This document shows positions 33,912 through 42,714 of a DNA stretch of 64,000 nt, in pieces. The position numbers and the translations under genes are program-made. Positions within the stretch are counted from its first letter, which is position 1. The number at the start of each line of letters is the position of its first letter. The stretch is from assembly GCA_963700185.1 (NCBI GenBank), contig CAVOWP010000031.1, forward strand, positions 460,650-524,649, in the 5' to 3' direction. Below the pieces are notes generated by a model, which ran no database searches, was not told the origin of the DNA, and saw only the letters and a program-made list of their open reading frames with translations. The DNA is from AP-15 sp963700185 (lineage in GTDB: Bacteria > Pseudomonadota > Alphaproteobacteria > ATCC43930 > CGMCC-115725).

Positions 33912-34313
33912 ATGCAATGGATCGTCGATCATTGGTTTGAAATCGTCACCACGGCGTTGCTCGCCATCATCGCCATCAACACCTTGGACAGAAGATGGAA
34001 TAATTCCACGCTCGTCGAGCAGCTCAATGACTTGATCCGCAGCTTCTCGTCATTGGCGAGGCAAGACGCCGCGCCCCGGATCATAGCAGTTCATCCACCT
34101 TCGGGAGGCAATAGTGGAGGAAATACCGCGCGGGGAGACGGCGGTAACGTCGATCCCCGGTATTTTCGCCATCTCTTGAAGAGCGTGCTACCGTCAAAGC
34201 GGTGCTCACCGGGATATTGCAGCCATCTTGACCGAGCGGCAAAGGCCGCCGCGGCGAGGAGTCCGGCATTCAGCCAGACCACCGCGATAATACCAAATCG
34301 CCCGATAGCCTGA
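33912..34313 (+). CDS. small N-terminal TM protein, C-terminus overlapping MFS relic
   Basis: 133 residues. N-terminal membrane helix (WFEIVTTALLAIIAINTLD), then a helical soluble part LVEQLNDLIRSFSSLARQDA. From about residue 60 the frame overlaps, in antisense, the junction and body of the truncated transporter, so the original stop was probably lost and the last ~70 residues are accidental. Confidence 0.4.
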   Translation: MQWIVDHWFEIVTTALLAIIAINTLDRRWNNSTLVEQLNDLIRSFSSLARQDAAPRIIAVHPPSGGNSGGNTARGDGGNVDPRYFRHLLKSVLPSKRCSPGYCSHLDRAAKAAAARSPAFSQTTAIIPNRPIA

Positions 34314-34780
34314 CCGGACAGCACCGTTCCGAGAATGAAGGCAGCGGAGCCAGCACCACGCAACCAGCCGTAGTAGAAGCCGTGCGCGCACGGATCATTC
34401 AGTCGGGCAGGAGCTGCGCTGCCGAGAGCCAGCGTATCGCTGAGCGGCGCAAACGCAGCCAATGCTGCCGAATGGATCTCGCCGACAATTAACAGCGGCC
34501 ATAAGCCCCGCTCCGGCAGATACCCCAGCGCGATCAATGCGGCGGCCGAGCAAACGATGAGGACCGCCTTCGGGGCATTGAGTGTATCGGCTAAGCGGCC
34601 AGCCGCCGGTCCGGCCGCCAAGCGGATTGCAGTGCCGGCGGCCAGCACCAACGCGATCGCCTCTGGCGGCAGACCGCGGCTGTCAAGAAGTCTCGGCAGA
34701 TAAGGCAACTGAACGCCGAAGGCGGCATAAAGCGCGCCACACAAGGCGAGGGAACCGTGCAAGTGGGGCGCGAAAAGCAA
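34091..34780 (-). pseudogene. MFS transporter, N-terminal half only
   Basis: About 190 genuine residues with six predicted membrane helices: LHGSLALCGALYAAFGVQLP, GTAIRLAAGPAAGRLADTLN, FYYGWLRGAGSAAFILGTVL and IAVVWLNAGLLAAAAFAARS. The pattern suits MFS_1-like/HcaT-type permeases, normally 12 helices and ~390 residues. The frame then runs into unrelated sequence and stops. The second half is absent, so no transport is expected. Confidence 0.7.
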
Positions 34781-34931
34781 TCACGAATTTCAGTCTTGCA
34801 TGATGCGCCCCGCGACACACGATCACGCCTTACCGCGTCGCCTCCGGCCGATCGTGCTCGGCTCGGCCGATTGCCTTTCCTTTCTTTTTCGACCCCCGGA
34901 GAGCGGTAACAACAGTGCCGGCTGACGCCGA

Positions 34932-35225
34932 TCAGGTGCCGCCTTGCTGCCTCTGATCCTCGGACCAGTCTTTGTAGGGCTCTAGCTCGATCTCGAACGC
35001 GCCGCATTCGCGATCGGCGTACCGGATGGCGCGCTGGCGAGCATCGCCGCCGCTAAAAACTGCGATCTCGCTCAACTCGCCGTCATCAAGCAGTTTGTCG
35101 ACACGCCAATCTCCGGTGTGCTCGCGATCCCGGAATACCTTGGCACGGAAGTCGCCGGGGGTTGGGCCTTTGCTCAAATCGTATCTCCTCTTTGCGGACT
35201 CGCGGTCATTGGTTAACGGTCTCAT
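34932..35225 (-). CDS. conserved small soluble protein
   Basis: 97 residues: KGPTPGDFRAKVFRDREHTG, DWRVDKLLDDGELSEIAVFS, GGDARQRAIRYADRECGAFE. The 'DWRVE...FSGxxARxRAxxYAxRxYGxF' pattern appears in many rhizobial small proteins. No signal peptide. It is divergent from the next small gene with only 9 bases between starts, so the two promoters must overlap the coding regions or each other. Confidence 0.6.
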   Translation of the reverse strand: MRPLTNDRESAKRRYDLSKGPTPGDFRAKVFRDREHTGDWRVDKLLDDGELSEIAVFSGGDARQRAIRYADRECGAFEIELEPYKDWSEDQRQQGGT

Positions 35226-35234
35226 CTATAGGTC

Positions 35235-35453
35235 ATGCAGATTGACCTAAACGATGAAGAAATAGCCGCGCTCGCGCGGCTCCTGACCAACACCATAGAC
35301 GCCGATCGTTATCCGCTGTCGCCCAGGATTCAGACCCTCAAGGCGATCCTCGCCAAGATCCGACCGGAACCCGTGCACGAGCCATTGCCGCCGCTGAAGC
35401 ATTACGAGCTGCCGCGAGCGACGACGGCCAGAAGGCGCCGCTCGGGTCGCTAG
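35235..35453 (+). CDS. conserved small soluble protein
   Basis: 72 residues: MQIDLNDEEIAALARLLTNT, DADRYPLSPRIQTLKAILAK, IRPEPVHEPLPPLKHYELPR, then an Arg-rich tail. Helix-turn-helix-like composition. A pattern I recognise from many rhizobial genomes; function unknown. Starts 9 bases from the divergent gene above. Confidence 0.6.
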   Translation: MQIDLNDEEIAALARLLTNTIDADRYPLSPRIQTLKAILAKIRPEPVHEPLPPLKHYELPRATTARRRRSGR

Positions 35454-35479
35454 CTTTGAAATCCGGACCCGGCCCGCCG

Positions 35480-35695
35480 ATGACGCTCGGAAACGCTGCC
35501 GCCGCGCGTGTACGCCTCATCGTATGGTGCAAGACTTGCCAACATCAGGTCGAGCCCGATGCTGCCTAACAGTCCGAACGCTACGGCGCTGAGATGCCCG
35601 TTCCCGAATGGCGGGAGCGGTTGGTCTGCTCGAAATGCGGTAGCCGCGAGATTGACATGGTGGTGACCGGCACGAAGCGCCGGCCGGACAGTTAA
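35480..35695 (+). pseudogene. small zinc-ribbon protein with in-frame TAA
   Basis: MTLGNAAAARVRLIVWCKTC, QHQVEPDAA, then TAA (35567-35569), then QSERYGAEMPVPEWRERLVC, SKCGSREIDMVVTGTKRRPD to the stop at 35693-35695. The two CxxC knuckles that form the zinc ribbon lie on opposite sides of the stop, so neither half can fold alone. A single-base change from GAA or CAA would explain the stop. Confidence 0.6.
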
Positions 35696-36186
35696 CGCGC
35701 CATCCGGTCGAGATTATCGGCCCGGATCTCCACACCGTCGCGCCCTCGGCACCATCCCTCGGGGCCATCGCTCGACGCTGCGCGCATAAATTAAGATAAT
35801 TAAATAAACGGCTTGGAGACCGAGGCAGGGTCCTGGGGTAGACCCTAATCGACGGTTTCAAATCCTATATACTTGCCAGGCTGCCGCGCGCCCAACTCAG
35901 AAAAACCCTAGCTTAGCGGTAAGTTGAATACTTAGAACGAATTCCAATTTGACTAGGTTACAGCCCACGGCGCCCAAAACAGAAGACCGGATTAACGTTA
36001 CGGACGCATCGCCTTCTCGACAGAGGAAACCAAAACTAAAATTGTGCCAAGAAAAAGATTTCCCGTAAAATACTTAACAGGTGATCGTTATGATTACGCC
36101 TCATGCGCAGTTGTACATGAAACTGCGATCCCATACCTCGACGTTGTTGCAAGCGACCCTCAACCCTTATTATGGAGAGGAGTACG
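35696..36186. other. AT-richer upstream region
   Basis: 490 bases with no gene, unusually A/T-rich from ~35785 to 36170 for this genome. It probably holds the promoter of the secreted Ala/Gly-rich protein that follows. I could not fix -35/-10 boxes with confidence. Confidence 0.4.
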
Positions 36187-36537
36187 ATGCGGAGTAGAAT
36201 TGTTGGTTTGGTGACCGCAGCGGCGCTGTTGGCGTCCGTCGGTATCGCGAATGCTGCAGATGCTACAGCGAATGCTAAAGGTCCAGTAAATCTGACGGAC
36301 GTTCAACTCGACAATGTTACCGCGGGTGGTAGCCCGGCTTTGGCTGCAGGCGTCGCGACCGCGGGAGCTCTCAATTTTGCGGGGGCGATTAACACGGCAG
36401 TGGGTGCAAACCTGACCGCCGGGGTAAATCCCCTTGCGGTTGGCACGGCAGTGGCTGCAGACCTGGGGGCTGCGGCAGCTTACAATAATCTGCTGGCGAC
36501 TAGCACGGCAGCGGCCGCGATCGCCATCACGCCCTAA
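36187..36537 (+). CDS. secreted Ala/Gly-rich protein with LTDxQLDNVTAGG motif
   Basis: 116 residues from ATG 36187 behind GGAGAGGAG. Signal peptide MRSRIVGLVTAAALLASVGI (cleaved after ANA). A short conserved mature start, GPVNLTDVQLDNVTAGG, is shared by many small rhizobial exported proteins. After it come low-complexity Ala/Gly/Val/Thr repeats (INTAVGANLTAGVNPLAVGT, AVAADL), which look amyloid-like or surface-adhesive. It has its own upstream AT-rich region and a strong terminator, so it is a well-expressed monocistronic unit. Function unknown; the GG before the low-complexity part resembles a double-glycine processing site. Confidence 0.65.
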   Translation: MRSRIVGLVTAAALLASVGIANAADATANAKGPVNLTDVQLDNVTAGGSPALAAGVATAGALNFAGAINTAVGANLTAGVNPLAVGTAVAADLGAAAAYNNLLATSTAAAAIAITP

Positions 36538-36605
36538 CCTTTCGGCGACGGCCGGGAAAGGCCTTAGCGTCTAGCAGGACCCCCGCCCCTCGACAGGAGC
36601 CTCAC

Positions 36606-36647
36606 TGAGCCCGGCATGACCCATCGTCACCGGGCTCATTTTCGTTT
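36606..36647 (+). terminator. rho-independent terminator
   Basis: Stem TGAGCCCGG (36606-36614) with CCGGGCTCA (36630-36638), then TTTTCGTTT. It lies ~70 bases after the secreted protein gene. Confidence 0.75.
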
Positions 36648-36919
36648 CACCGACGCGACCAGCCGCCGCGCCCAACTTTTGAAATCGGCATTACCTTTGC
36701 CGGCCCCGCGGCGCCCAAATCCCCAAACCGTAGAAGCTCGCGTAATCCCGCTTCGTATCGCCGGGCGAGATCGAGCAACTCTTTCTGGGTATATGGAAGC
36801 CGGCATTTGGCAGCGATGCCGCGGAGCCAATGCGCCAGCTCGCGGTAATGCGACCGGGCATCTACCGACCACCAGTCCCGGTCGGCGGCGATGTCCCTGC
36901 AATGTAGGCGTGTGTTCAT
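36647..36919 (-). CDS. small conserved helical protein
   Basis: About 90 residues from Met 36919: MNTRLHCRDIAADRDWWSVD, ARSHYRELAHWLRGIAAKCR, LPYTQKELLDLARRYEAGLR. The pattern (an acidic start, HYRELAxWLRxIAAxCRLPxTQxELLDLARRYE) is familiar from rhizobial small proteins of unknown function. The final ~25 residues are basic and may be out of frame. It converges on the terminator of the secreted protein. Confidence 0.5.
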   Translation of the reverse strand: MNTRLHCRDIAADRDWWSVDARSHYRELAHWLRGIAAKCRLPYTQKELLDLARRYEAGLRELLRFGDLGAAGPAKVMPISKVGRGGWSRR

Positions 36920-36955
36920 CTGACATGCACTCGGAATGTCAGAGAACGGTAGCAA

Positions 36956-37792
36956 AAGCGTAAAACCTTAGATGCTTAACCTTGATTGTCGCTTGCCGCT
37001 TACCGCGTCAGCAATAGGCCGACAACGCCGAATAGCGTCCATGCGAGGTGATGGCGATGGCGTCGATATTGACACCGGAGGATGTCGTCAGGCGGATCGC
37101 CGCAGAGTGCACGTTCACCGACGAGCGCGGCGCCGACGGTATTCGGCTGAACCGGCCGTCGCGATCGTGCGCCAATACGGCGAGCAATCTCGGCGGCCGC
37201 CCCGGCGAAGGAAAACCGCCGGCTAAAGTCGCCGCCGTTGCTGTGATCAGCAGCCAACGCGCGGCGTAAAAAGGCCATGTGGTCACGTCCTATGGCGTTT
37301 TGTGTAGCCTCGCCCCGACCCTCGGCGCCGGCTCATCATCGCGCACCCGGAATACGCCGCCGCGGCTCTATGTTTCATCCGATCGACACCGGCCCGTTCA
37401 AATTGGTCGTTTTGCGGCCGACCGAACTCGATCAAAGCTCATCCGCAATCCCGATTTTCGAAACCGGGGCGCGCCTATCCGACCGCATCGAGCACACAAT
37501 TTTCGGCGGCGCATCGGCCGCTTTCGACCCTTTCCGGACATTCGGCCCGGCACAGGAAATCAAGATTTCGGCAACGCCCGGATTTCCAGAAATGGTGCTT
37601 ATGCGACTTTCGGCGCGAGATCGCGCGGCTAATGAAACACGAGATACAGAAACTAGGCCGAAGTTTTTGCTTCTGAGGGCATAGAAGCCAGGGTTTTCTG
37701 CGGCGTCTGCGCCCCTCTTTCGATCTCGTTGTAGCCATGTAATTTGATAGATTTATCTTGCATTTAGGCCATAAACCGCTAATCTTGGCACC
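36956..37792. other. no confident gene
   Basis: Only weak frames here. One at 37370-37684 (104 residues, starting MFHPIDTGPFKLVVLRPTEL) is somewhat protein-like but has no recognised motif or ribosome site. The last ~50 bases look like the AT-rich end of an insertion sequence leading into the IS1634 remnant. Confidence 0.35.
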
Positions 37793-37870
37793 ATGTATAT
37801 CGAAGCGGTGCCCAATCGCGGCTCGCCCCCCGCCATCCTGCTGCGCGAGAGGCGACGTACGCGTCAGACG
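37793..37870 (+). mobile_element. IS1634-family transposase, N-terminal remnant
   Basis: MYIEAVPNRGSPPAILLRER is the conserved start of IS1634-family transposases (normally ~550 residues). After about 25 residues the match ends, and the sequence turns into the 3' end of a minus-strand methyltransferase. Only this scrap is left. Confidence 0.6.
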
Positions 37871-37901
37871 AGCGCTATGGCAGTGCAGTTCAATCGTTCA
37901 A

Positions 37902-38618
37902 TCATCTGGCATCGCTGGCGCGTGAGACCCGCCTCCAAGCCCGCCGGAGGCTGGGATAGCGACGTCCAACCTTATAGCGAATCCTATAAATCTCAAGGCG
38001 TGCGCGAACGTGCAGTGGGGCGAACCCGTAGTCAAAGTGGTTGTTGAATGCTTGGAGCGTGTAGTCCGCGGGAGGAGGCTCATGAACTAGAGTGAAAGCG
38101 GCTGCGTTCTCGTCCAGGACGGCATCGAGTCGCCAACTAGGGTCCGACTGCATATAACGAAAGACATACGCCGTAGAGGGGATCGGAATGTCATCAATAA
38201 TAAGTTTTCCACCGATCTTCAGTGCGCGACTTATGTAATGGTAATCGACTGCTGGATAAGGAAACGCATGTTCACCATCAATGAAAGCCGTGTCTATGGT
38301 TCTATCTGCGCAGAGACGAGGTAGAATCAAGTCAGACGAGCCAATTATGAAAACGAGGCGATTACTGTCGACATCGATTTCCTCAAGGTAGGCGCGCACT
38401 CGCTCGTGTTCATCGGCGATTGGGCTTATTGCTGTGTGATGAGCCCCTTGTGCGGCAAATATTACAGTCGACGCGCCGCATCCCGTTTCGAGAGTCCGGT
38501 TGCCGTCATGAACCGACTGTTGAATCGCTCGAAGTGTGCCGGTCGTCGCGTCCCAACGCGCGGTTCCCTTTTCGTGGAAGATTGGGCGATCCTGTAGGAG
38601 GCGGTTAACGATATCCAT
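37902..38618 (-). CDS. class I SAM-dependent methyltransferase (MTase_24 type)
   Basis: 238 residues from ATG 38618, which has AGGAGA 5 bases upstream (an upstream ATG at 38654 lacks a site). SAM motif I TLETGCGASTVIFAAQGAHH, motif II region VFIIGSSDLILPRL, the acidic DTAFIDGEHAFPYPAVDYHY, and GGKLIIDDIPIPSTAYVFRY are in place. Such enzymes methylate small molecules or sugars. GC content is below the regional level, suggesting transfer. The C-terminus is basic and overlaps the IS1634 scrap by none; the stop lies 31 bases from it. Confidence 0.75.
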   Translation of the reverse strand: MDIVNRLLQDRPIFHEKGTARWDATTGTLRAIQQSVHDGNRTLETGCGASTVIFAAQGAHHTAISPIADEHERVRAYLEEIDVDSNRLVFIIGSSDLILPRLCADRTIDTAFIDGEHAFPYPAVDYHYISRALKIGGKLIIDDIPIPSTAYVFRYMQSDPSWRLDAVLDENAAAFTLVHEPPPADYTLQAFNNHFDYGFAPLHVRARLEIYRIRYKVGRRYPSLRRAWRRVSRASDAR

Positions 38619-38985
38619 AATGTCTCCTGGCTTAACTATTTCTGTAGTTGCCACAGGGTCATATCGGAAGCAAAGCCCCGGCTGGTTTTCCTACAGACTG
38701 CAAGGAGGGCGTTCAACGTCGCCGCAGTGGTTATCCTAGCGCCGCTATTCGTGATCCTTCATTGCCCTGCCCTGCTTGGCTCCCTCCGCCGTCTTCGACT
38801 GCCTCGATATCATCAAAGAACCACGGGACTGGCAGAAATCTGGTGCGAATGTCCACAAACCACCCAAACCGGCCACGCGAGCATTTGGCGGCATCGCCCG
38901 TAGTCCTTGCTCTGTTCCGTGAGCGCCGGCGCCGCTGCTCGCGGCCTGTGTCCCGTCGCGACCTCTGCTTCTAACGAACTTGGTG
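38619..38985. other. intergenic
   Basis: 367 bases, no recognised gene or RNA. Confidence 0.3.
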
Positions 38986-39205
38986 CTATCGCACTTGCTC
39001 GACCGTCAAATTCCCGGCGGGCAGCGGTCGGAGCAGCTCGGGTTCAGGTTTGGTCAGGTCGAGCCAAGCGAGCCAATCCGCGCGTTCGAGGACCACCACC
39101 TGACGATTGTGGATCGGCGCGTCAGCCCCGGCTGGGTCGTCAGGATCGTGAATGCGTCCCCTGCACCATCGGGCATGATTGGGGCTGCGTCGGCCGCAGG
39201 CCCAA
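38986..39205 (-). pseudogene. SOS-response-associated peptidase (YedK/HMCES) C-terminal remnant
   Basis: On the minus strand the end reads APIHNRQVVVLERADWLAWL, DLTKPEPELLRPLPAGNLTV, EQVR-stop (TAG at 38988-38986). Upstream, in a second frame, stands MPDGAGDAFTILTTQPG. Both match the C-terminal third of YedK/HMCES proteins, which bind abasic sites in single-stranded DNA. One frameshift, and the catalytic N-terminus (Cys2) is missing. Confidence 0.65.
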
Positions 39206-39308
39206 GGTCCTTACGCAAATCGAGGAGATCGATCCGCGCAGTTTTGTTGCCCGCTACTGGAAACCGGCGAACCGACAGGCAGTCTTTTCACCGACTGCAC
39301 TAAAAGTT

Positions 39309-39494
39309 TCACCAACGGTCATCGAACACCCGATCATCGAATACGCGCCGAGCACGACAGCTGATCTGTTGTGCATTTACTACCTGGCGACCCGCTGTGA
39401 AACAGGCTGTTTGGTTCGAATATGGACCGTAATTTCGTGTCGCACATCCATAGATCGTGCAGGTTAGCACAGTCAACGTATAGACCCAACTCAT
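39309..39494 (-). CDS. small Cys-rich exported protein (uncertain)
   Basis: 61 residues: MSWVYTLTVLTCTIYGCATR, NYGPYSNQTACFTAGRQVVN, AQQISCRARRVFDDRVFDDR. The start is hydrophobic, and four cysteines suggest disulfides in the periplasm. GAGGTGGTGAG precedes the ATG. The VFDDR duplication at the end may mark a truncated C-terminus. Confidence 0.35.
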   Translation of the reverse strand: MSWVYTLTVLTCTIYGCATRNYGPYSNQTACFTAGRQVVNAQQISCRARRVFDDRVFDDRW

Positions 39495-39625
39495 CTCACC
39501 ACCTCTTTAGCTCATTTGAGGCAATCCTACTAAGACGCCGTTAACATGACATAACCTGGGTTGTGTATGATTTGACGCGGCCTATAAAAAGTGTGTCCCG
39601 TAATGCGTGTTTCAGCTCGCTATAA

Positions 39626-40168
39626 CGCTCGGCACTCATTGCTGTCTCGCCCGCGCGACCCGCGGCCTCCGTCTCGGCTGCCGCGGCGATCGCGGTCTGT
39701 TTTGCGCCCGAAGAGGATTGCGCGGCATTCGCGGTCCGCGCCATTGACAACGCGGAGCGAGAGATCCTCGTCGCCGCCTATCGCCTCACGGTCGGTTCCG
39801 GCATCGTCGGGGCGTTGATCCGGGCCAAAGAGCGCGGCGTTGACGTTCGGGTGATCGCCGACAAGGCGGCGCCGTGCGGACGTGCGAGTGGCATCGATCC
39901 GCTGGCCGCCGCTGGCGTGCCGGTCTGGATAGACGATCGGGCACGGATCGCCCATGCCAAGACAATCGTTGTCGACGGCGCGGTCACGCTCCAAGGCTCC
40001 TACAACTGGACGCGCGCCGCTGCGGCGAATTCCGAGGATCTCAACCTCATCTCCTCTCCAGCCGTCGCGGCGGCTTATGCCGGCCACTGGCGGCAGCGCC
40101 TGGGGGTCTCGGTTCCGTTTGTTCAGCGCGCGGGCTGGTGCCGAGTTTCGTCAGCAGAGGCGCGCTGA
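39626..40168 (+). pseudogene. phospholipase D-like protein without a start codon
   Basis: Open from 39626 (TAA just before) to 40168, but the first ATG/GTG/TTG in frame is the TTG at 39815, inside the domain. Readable parts: CFAPEEDCAAFAVRAIDNAE, REILVAAYRLTVGSGIVGAL, KERGVDVRVIADKAAPCGRA, ARIAHAKTIVVDGAVTLQGS and YNWTRAAAANSEDLNLISSP. The HxK(x)4D motif is intact. This is the single-HKD, secreted nuclease/phospholipase type. The signal peptide region has lost its start, so the gene is probably silent, unless a rare ATT start (39638) is used. Confidence 0.65.
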
Positions 40169-40371
40169 TGCGTTGCGGGCTGCCCGCTTCCCGATCCCCA
40201 CCGGCGCGCGGGCTACGTAGGGTCACCCTCCTTGTGCCGGAGAGCTGCGCCGAGGGGCTCAGCGTTACCATTGGACTGGCACGCACGCGACCGGCTCAAT
40301 TACTGGGTGACCCAGGCGAGGCTGCGGGTGCTGGACGCAGTGAGCGACCCCGAGCCCGAGAGGGCGGCTGA
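40168..40371 (+). pseudogene. second 'LRRVxLxVPE' family scrap
   Basis: GLRRVTLLVPESCAEGL matches the start of the protein damaged at 32.8 kb (GLRRVSLIVPEANANGL). After it the frame loses similarity. Its ATG overlaps the TGA of the PLD-like frame. Truncated paralogue. Confidence 0.45.
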
Positions 40372-40586
40372 TTGGCCGCGGGACCGGATCGTTTGGCGAC
40401 GATAGTTTGCGGCCTCCCTCAGCAGCAATCCAATACGTGGCCTTCTAAAGGCCAACTATTTTCGATCGTGTGAGCCGCTTCACACTGCTCCGCGTCGAAC
40501 ATTCCTATGATGGCAAGCGGTGATCAGATCACCGTCGATGAAATCGAGTAGAACGGTAGAACGAGTTCTAGCGAGAGGAGCTTCCT

Positions 40587-40811
40587 ATGGCCGCCCCGAT
40601 TGGTCAAAACAACTGGCGTTTTTGTTCGAAGTGTTTCTGTCTCTGGTACAATGGTTTACCGACAAATGGAGTCTGCCCAGCAGGCGGTGAGCACGACGCG
40701 TTCGCGACAGCTGCAGGGCCGTCGACCGCGCCTGCCCCGCATCAGGGAGGGCCGACGAGCTGGGACTATGCCCTAATCGCTGACCCAGTACCCCTCGGCT
40801 CCCCGGAGTAA
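40587..40811 (+). CDS. small CxxC/CPAGG protein
   Basis: 74 residues behind GAGAGGAGC. WRFCSKCFCLWYNGLPTNGV, CPAGGEHDAFATAAGP: a paired CxxC and CPAGGxH site that may bind a metal. The motif 'WRFCxKCxxLxxxGxxxxGVCPAGGxH' occurs as a repeat in some secreted proteins. No signal peptide here. The tail is Pro/Ala-rich. Function unknown. Confidence 0.6.
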   Translation: MAAPIGQNNWRFCSKCFCLWYNGLPTNGVCPAGGEHDAFATAAGPSTAPAPHQGGPTSWDYALIADPVPLGSPE

Positions 40812-41648
40812 TCGAACTTTCATAAGCGCTGCCGAGACCTTGGCAATTACCGGGTCGCAGACAGTCCCATGCGCTCGATCGACCGCAGGTCCCCGGACGG
40901 TTCGCGTCCTGAGGTGGCACGCGGTCGATTGCGCGAGCCCGCCGCTATCTCCTGATACTGTCGCATGGACGTGTCTTGGCTGTAGACAGCAACTTACGGT
41001 GCCCGTGAAGAAAGCACCGATGTGAAGCCCACCCGCGGCCCGCTACGGCGTTTGCCGCAGCGGCATTCGTCACTAGCGACCCAACCATGGCTGTCCGACC
41101 CCGGCCCGCCGCTATCAGCCCGCGCGCCAACGGCAAACTGCTGCGCCGGGAAGGAGCGGCGCCGGGTTGGGGGAAACTCTCGACGCCGCTCCCCAAGCGG
41201 GCTTGGCCCAGGGCCGGACCAGTGACACCAAGCCCGCTTCGATCCTACGCGGCGGCGGTCAAGGAAATGTCACCTTCGGATGACTTCGTCCGCTCTTTCC
41301 CTATTGCCGGCTCTATCGCTCTGCTGCGCGAACTTCTGGGATTGGGGGACGGGCGTTCGCGGAACCGGCCGAGAGGCGCACTCCGTCGCGGCCCTCTGTG
41401 CCGGCACTTGGCATGGAACGAAGGGTGTCGTTCCACGTTTCCCCATTGGCGGCGTGAAGGGACGCTGGGTAGTGCTCCTTTTCGAAGGCTGGCTGAATTA
41501 GTGGGCTTCGGAATTAGGGGTATGGGGACTACGCGACGCCTAACTCAACGCGCCTTCCCCTGGGCGAACGGGCGCAGATCGGCTGCCTAGTCGAGCCTAT
41601 TGGTGGCGCGGCACAGGCTCACCCGATAGAGCGCTGCTGAGGGAACTA
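40812..41648. other. no confident gene
   Basis: 837 bases. Several overlapping Pro/Arg-rich frames, none with a motif or ribosome site. I see no RNA gene. Confidence 0.35.
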
Positions 41649-41789
41649 ATGCTCTTGCCGAGGCGGATGGCCATGCTCTTCGTCGTCTTGGCGCTCGCCG
41701 GGTGTGCCTCCATGTCGGCTGGACCGGGGCAGACGCCGAACGCGCCCTATCAGCAAGGCGATCCTCGCGACACCAGCGGAATGCACTGA
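41649..41789 (+). CDS. 46-residue lipoprotein
   Basis: MLLPRRMAMLFVVLALAGCA: lipoprotein signal with lipobox LAGC, then SMSAGPGQTPNAPYQQGDPR and a stop at 41787-41789. The mature part is ~28 residues. GAGGGAAC lies upstream. Very short lipoproteins like this may be lysis- or envelope-stress-related; nothing here decides. Confidence 0.5.
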   Translation: MLLPRRMAMLFVVLALAGCASMSAGPGQTPNAPYQQGDPRDTSGMH

Positions 41790-41908
41790 CCGGAGGGCCG
41801 GACAGCGAGCCCCAGCTCGGAGCCTGGGCCGGCCGTTCCCAATGGTGCCAGGGCCGCTCAGGGTGTCACCTGCGGAACAGGTTCAGTTTTTCCCGGCGTC
41901 TAAACCGG

Positions 41909-42217
41909 TCACGGGAACCGCACTAGATATTTGTTACCCTCGATCAGAAACACGCGGCCGTGCGATGCTGACAACCGGGTTTCCAACGCCTCCTGATAGT
42001 CATCGGACTGATACCACCGTCGGGCCGCATCGGCGGTGGGAAATTCGATAATAAAGATCCGTTCCGGCATTGGATCGCCTTCCAGAAGATCGATTTTGCC
42101 GCCACCAGCGACGACGCGCCCACCAAAGCGCGCAATCGTCGCCAGCGTGCGCGGCAAATGAGCCTGATGGGAAGCAGGGTCGCTTATGCGGATATCGCCG
42201 ACGATGTAGGTGGGCAT
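41909..42217 (-). CDS. DUF1330 protein
   Basis: 102 residues from ATG 42217 with GAGGAGG upstream. The dimeric alpha/beta barrel fold of DUF1330 is clear: MPTYIVGDIRISDPASHQAH, GGRVVAGGGKIDLLEGDPMP, ERIFIIEFPTADAARRWYQS, DDYQEALETRLSASHGRVFL and a terminal EGNKY. Members are small cytosolic proteins of unknown chemistry related to the antibiotic-biosynthesis-monooxygenase fold. Intact. Confidence 0.85.
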   Translation of the reverse strand: MPTYIVGDIRISDPASHQAHLPRTLATIARFGGRVVAGGGKIDLLEGDPMPERIFIIEFPTADAARRWYQSDDYQEALETRLSASHGRVFLIEGNKYLVRFP

Positions 42218-42507
42218 GGCAGCCTCCTCTAATAATTTTGTCGCAAAACACCGCGCCCGCAAACTGCCCAACCTTGAAGAGGGAGCGAGGAACGGCGGAT
42301 TTTGGGTTAATCTCGGCGCGGGAAATAGGTGCCGGGTCAACGCTGACCGCCACTCGCCGCGATCTTGGCGGCTGGCGAGGTGGAGTAAGCCCAATCCGTT
42401 CTCAGCCCGTCACAACCCGTGCGCAAGCAAAGGGCGACTGCCCAGACCATCTCGGCCCGACACAGCCGCCCGTCTCAATCAGAACCGCCCTAACTTAGGA
42501 CGGCGGG

Positions 42508-42714
42508 TTAAACCCTCTCTTTGGTCCTCTCAAAGTTGCCTAGTTGGCGTTCCGCTTCTTCGCGAGTAATTCCGTATCGCTCTTGGGTCTTTCCGACTAG
42601 TTGGTCCCGTTTTCCCTCCACGACCTTCCAATCGTTATCGGTAAGTCGGCCCCACTTCTCCTTAGCTTTGCCGACGAACTGCTTCCAGTTCCCCTTCAGT
42701 TGGTCGCTGTTCAT
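42508..42714 (-). CDS. CsbD-family stress protein
   Basis: 68 residues from ATG 42714 (GGAGCT upstream; the ATG at 42729 would overlap that site). MNSDQLKGNWKQFVGKAKEK, WGRLTDNDWKVVEGKRDQLV and GKTQERYGITREEAERQL are the full CsbD pattern. Small hydrophilic, Lys/Glu-rich proteins of this family are induced in general stress. Convergent with nothing; downstream of it is intergenic sequence. Confidence 0.9.
   Translation of the reverse strand: MNSDQLKGNWKQFVGKAKEKWGRLTDNDWKVVEGKRDQLVGKTQERYGITREEAERQLGNFERTKERV

Noticed and set aside
39230..39300. Plus-strand peptide IEEIDPRSFVARYWKPANRQ as a gene part
   Set aside because: Protein-like but too short, with no start, partner sequence or family I can name.
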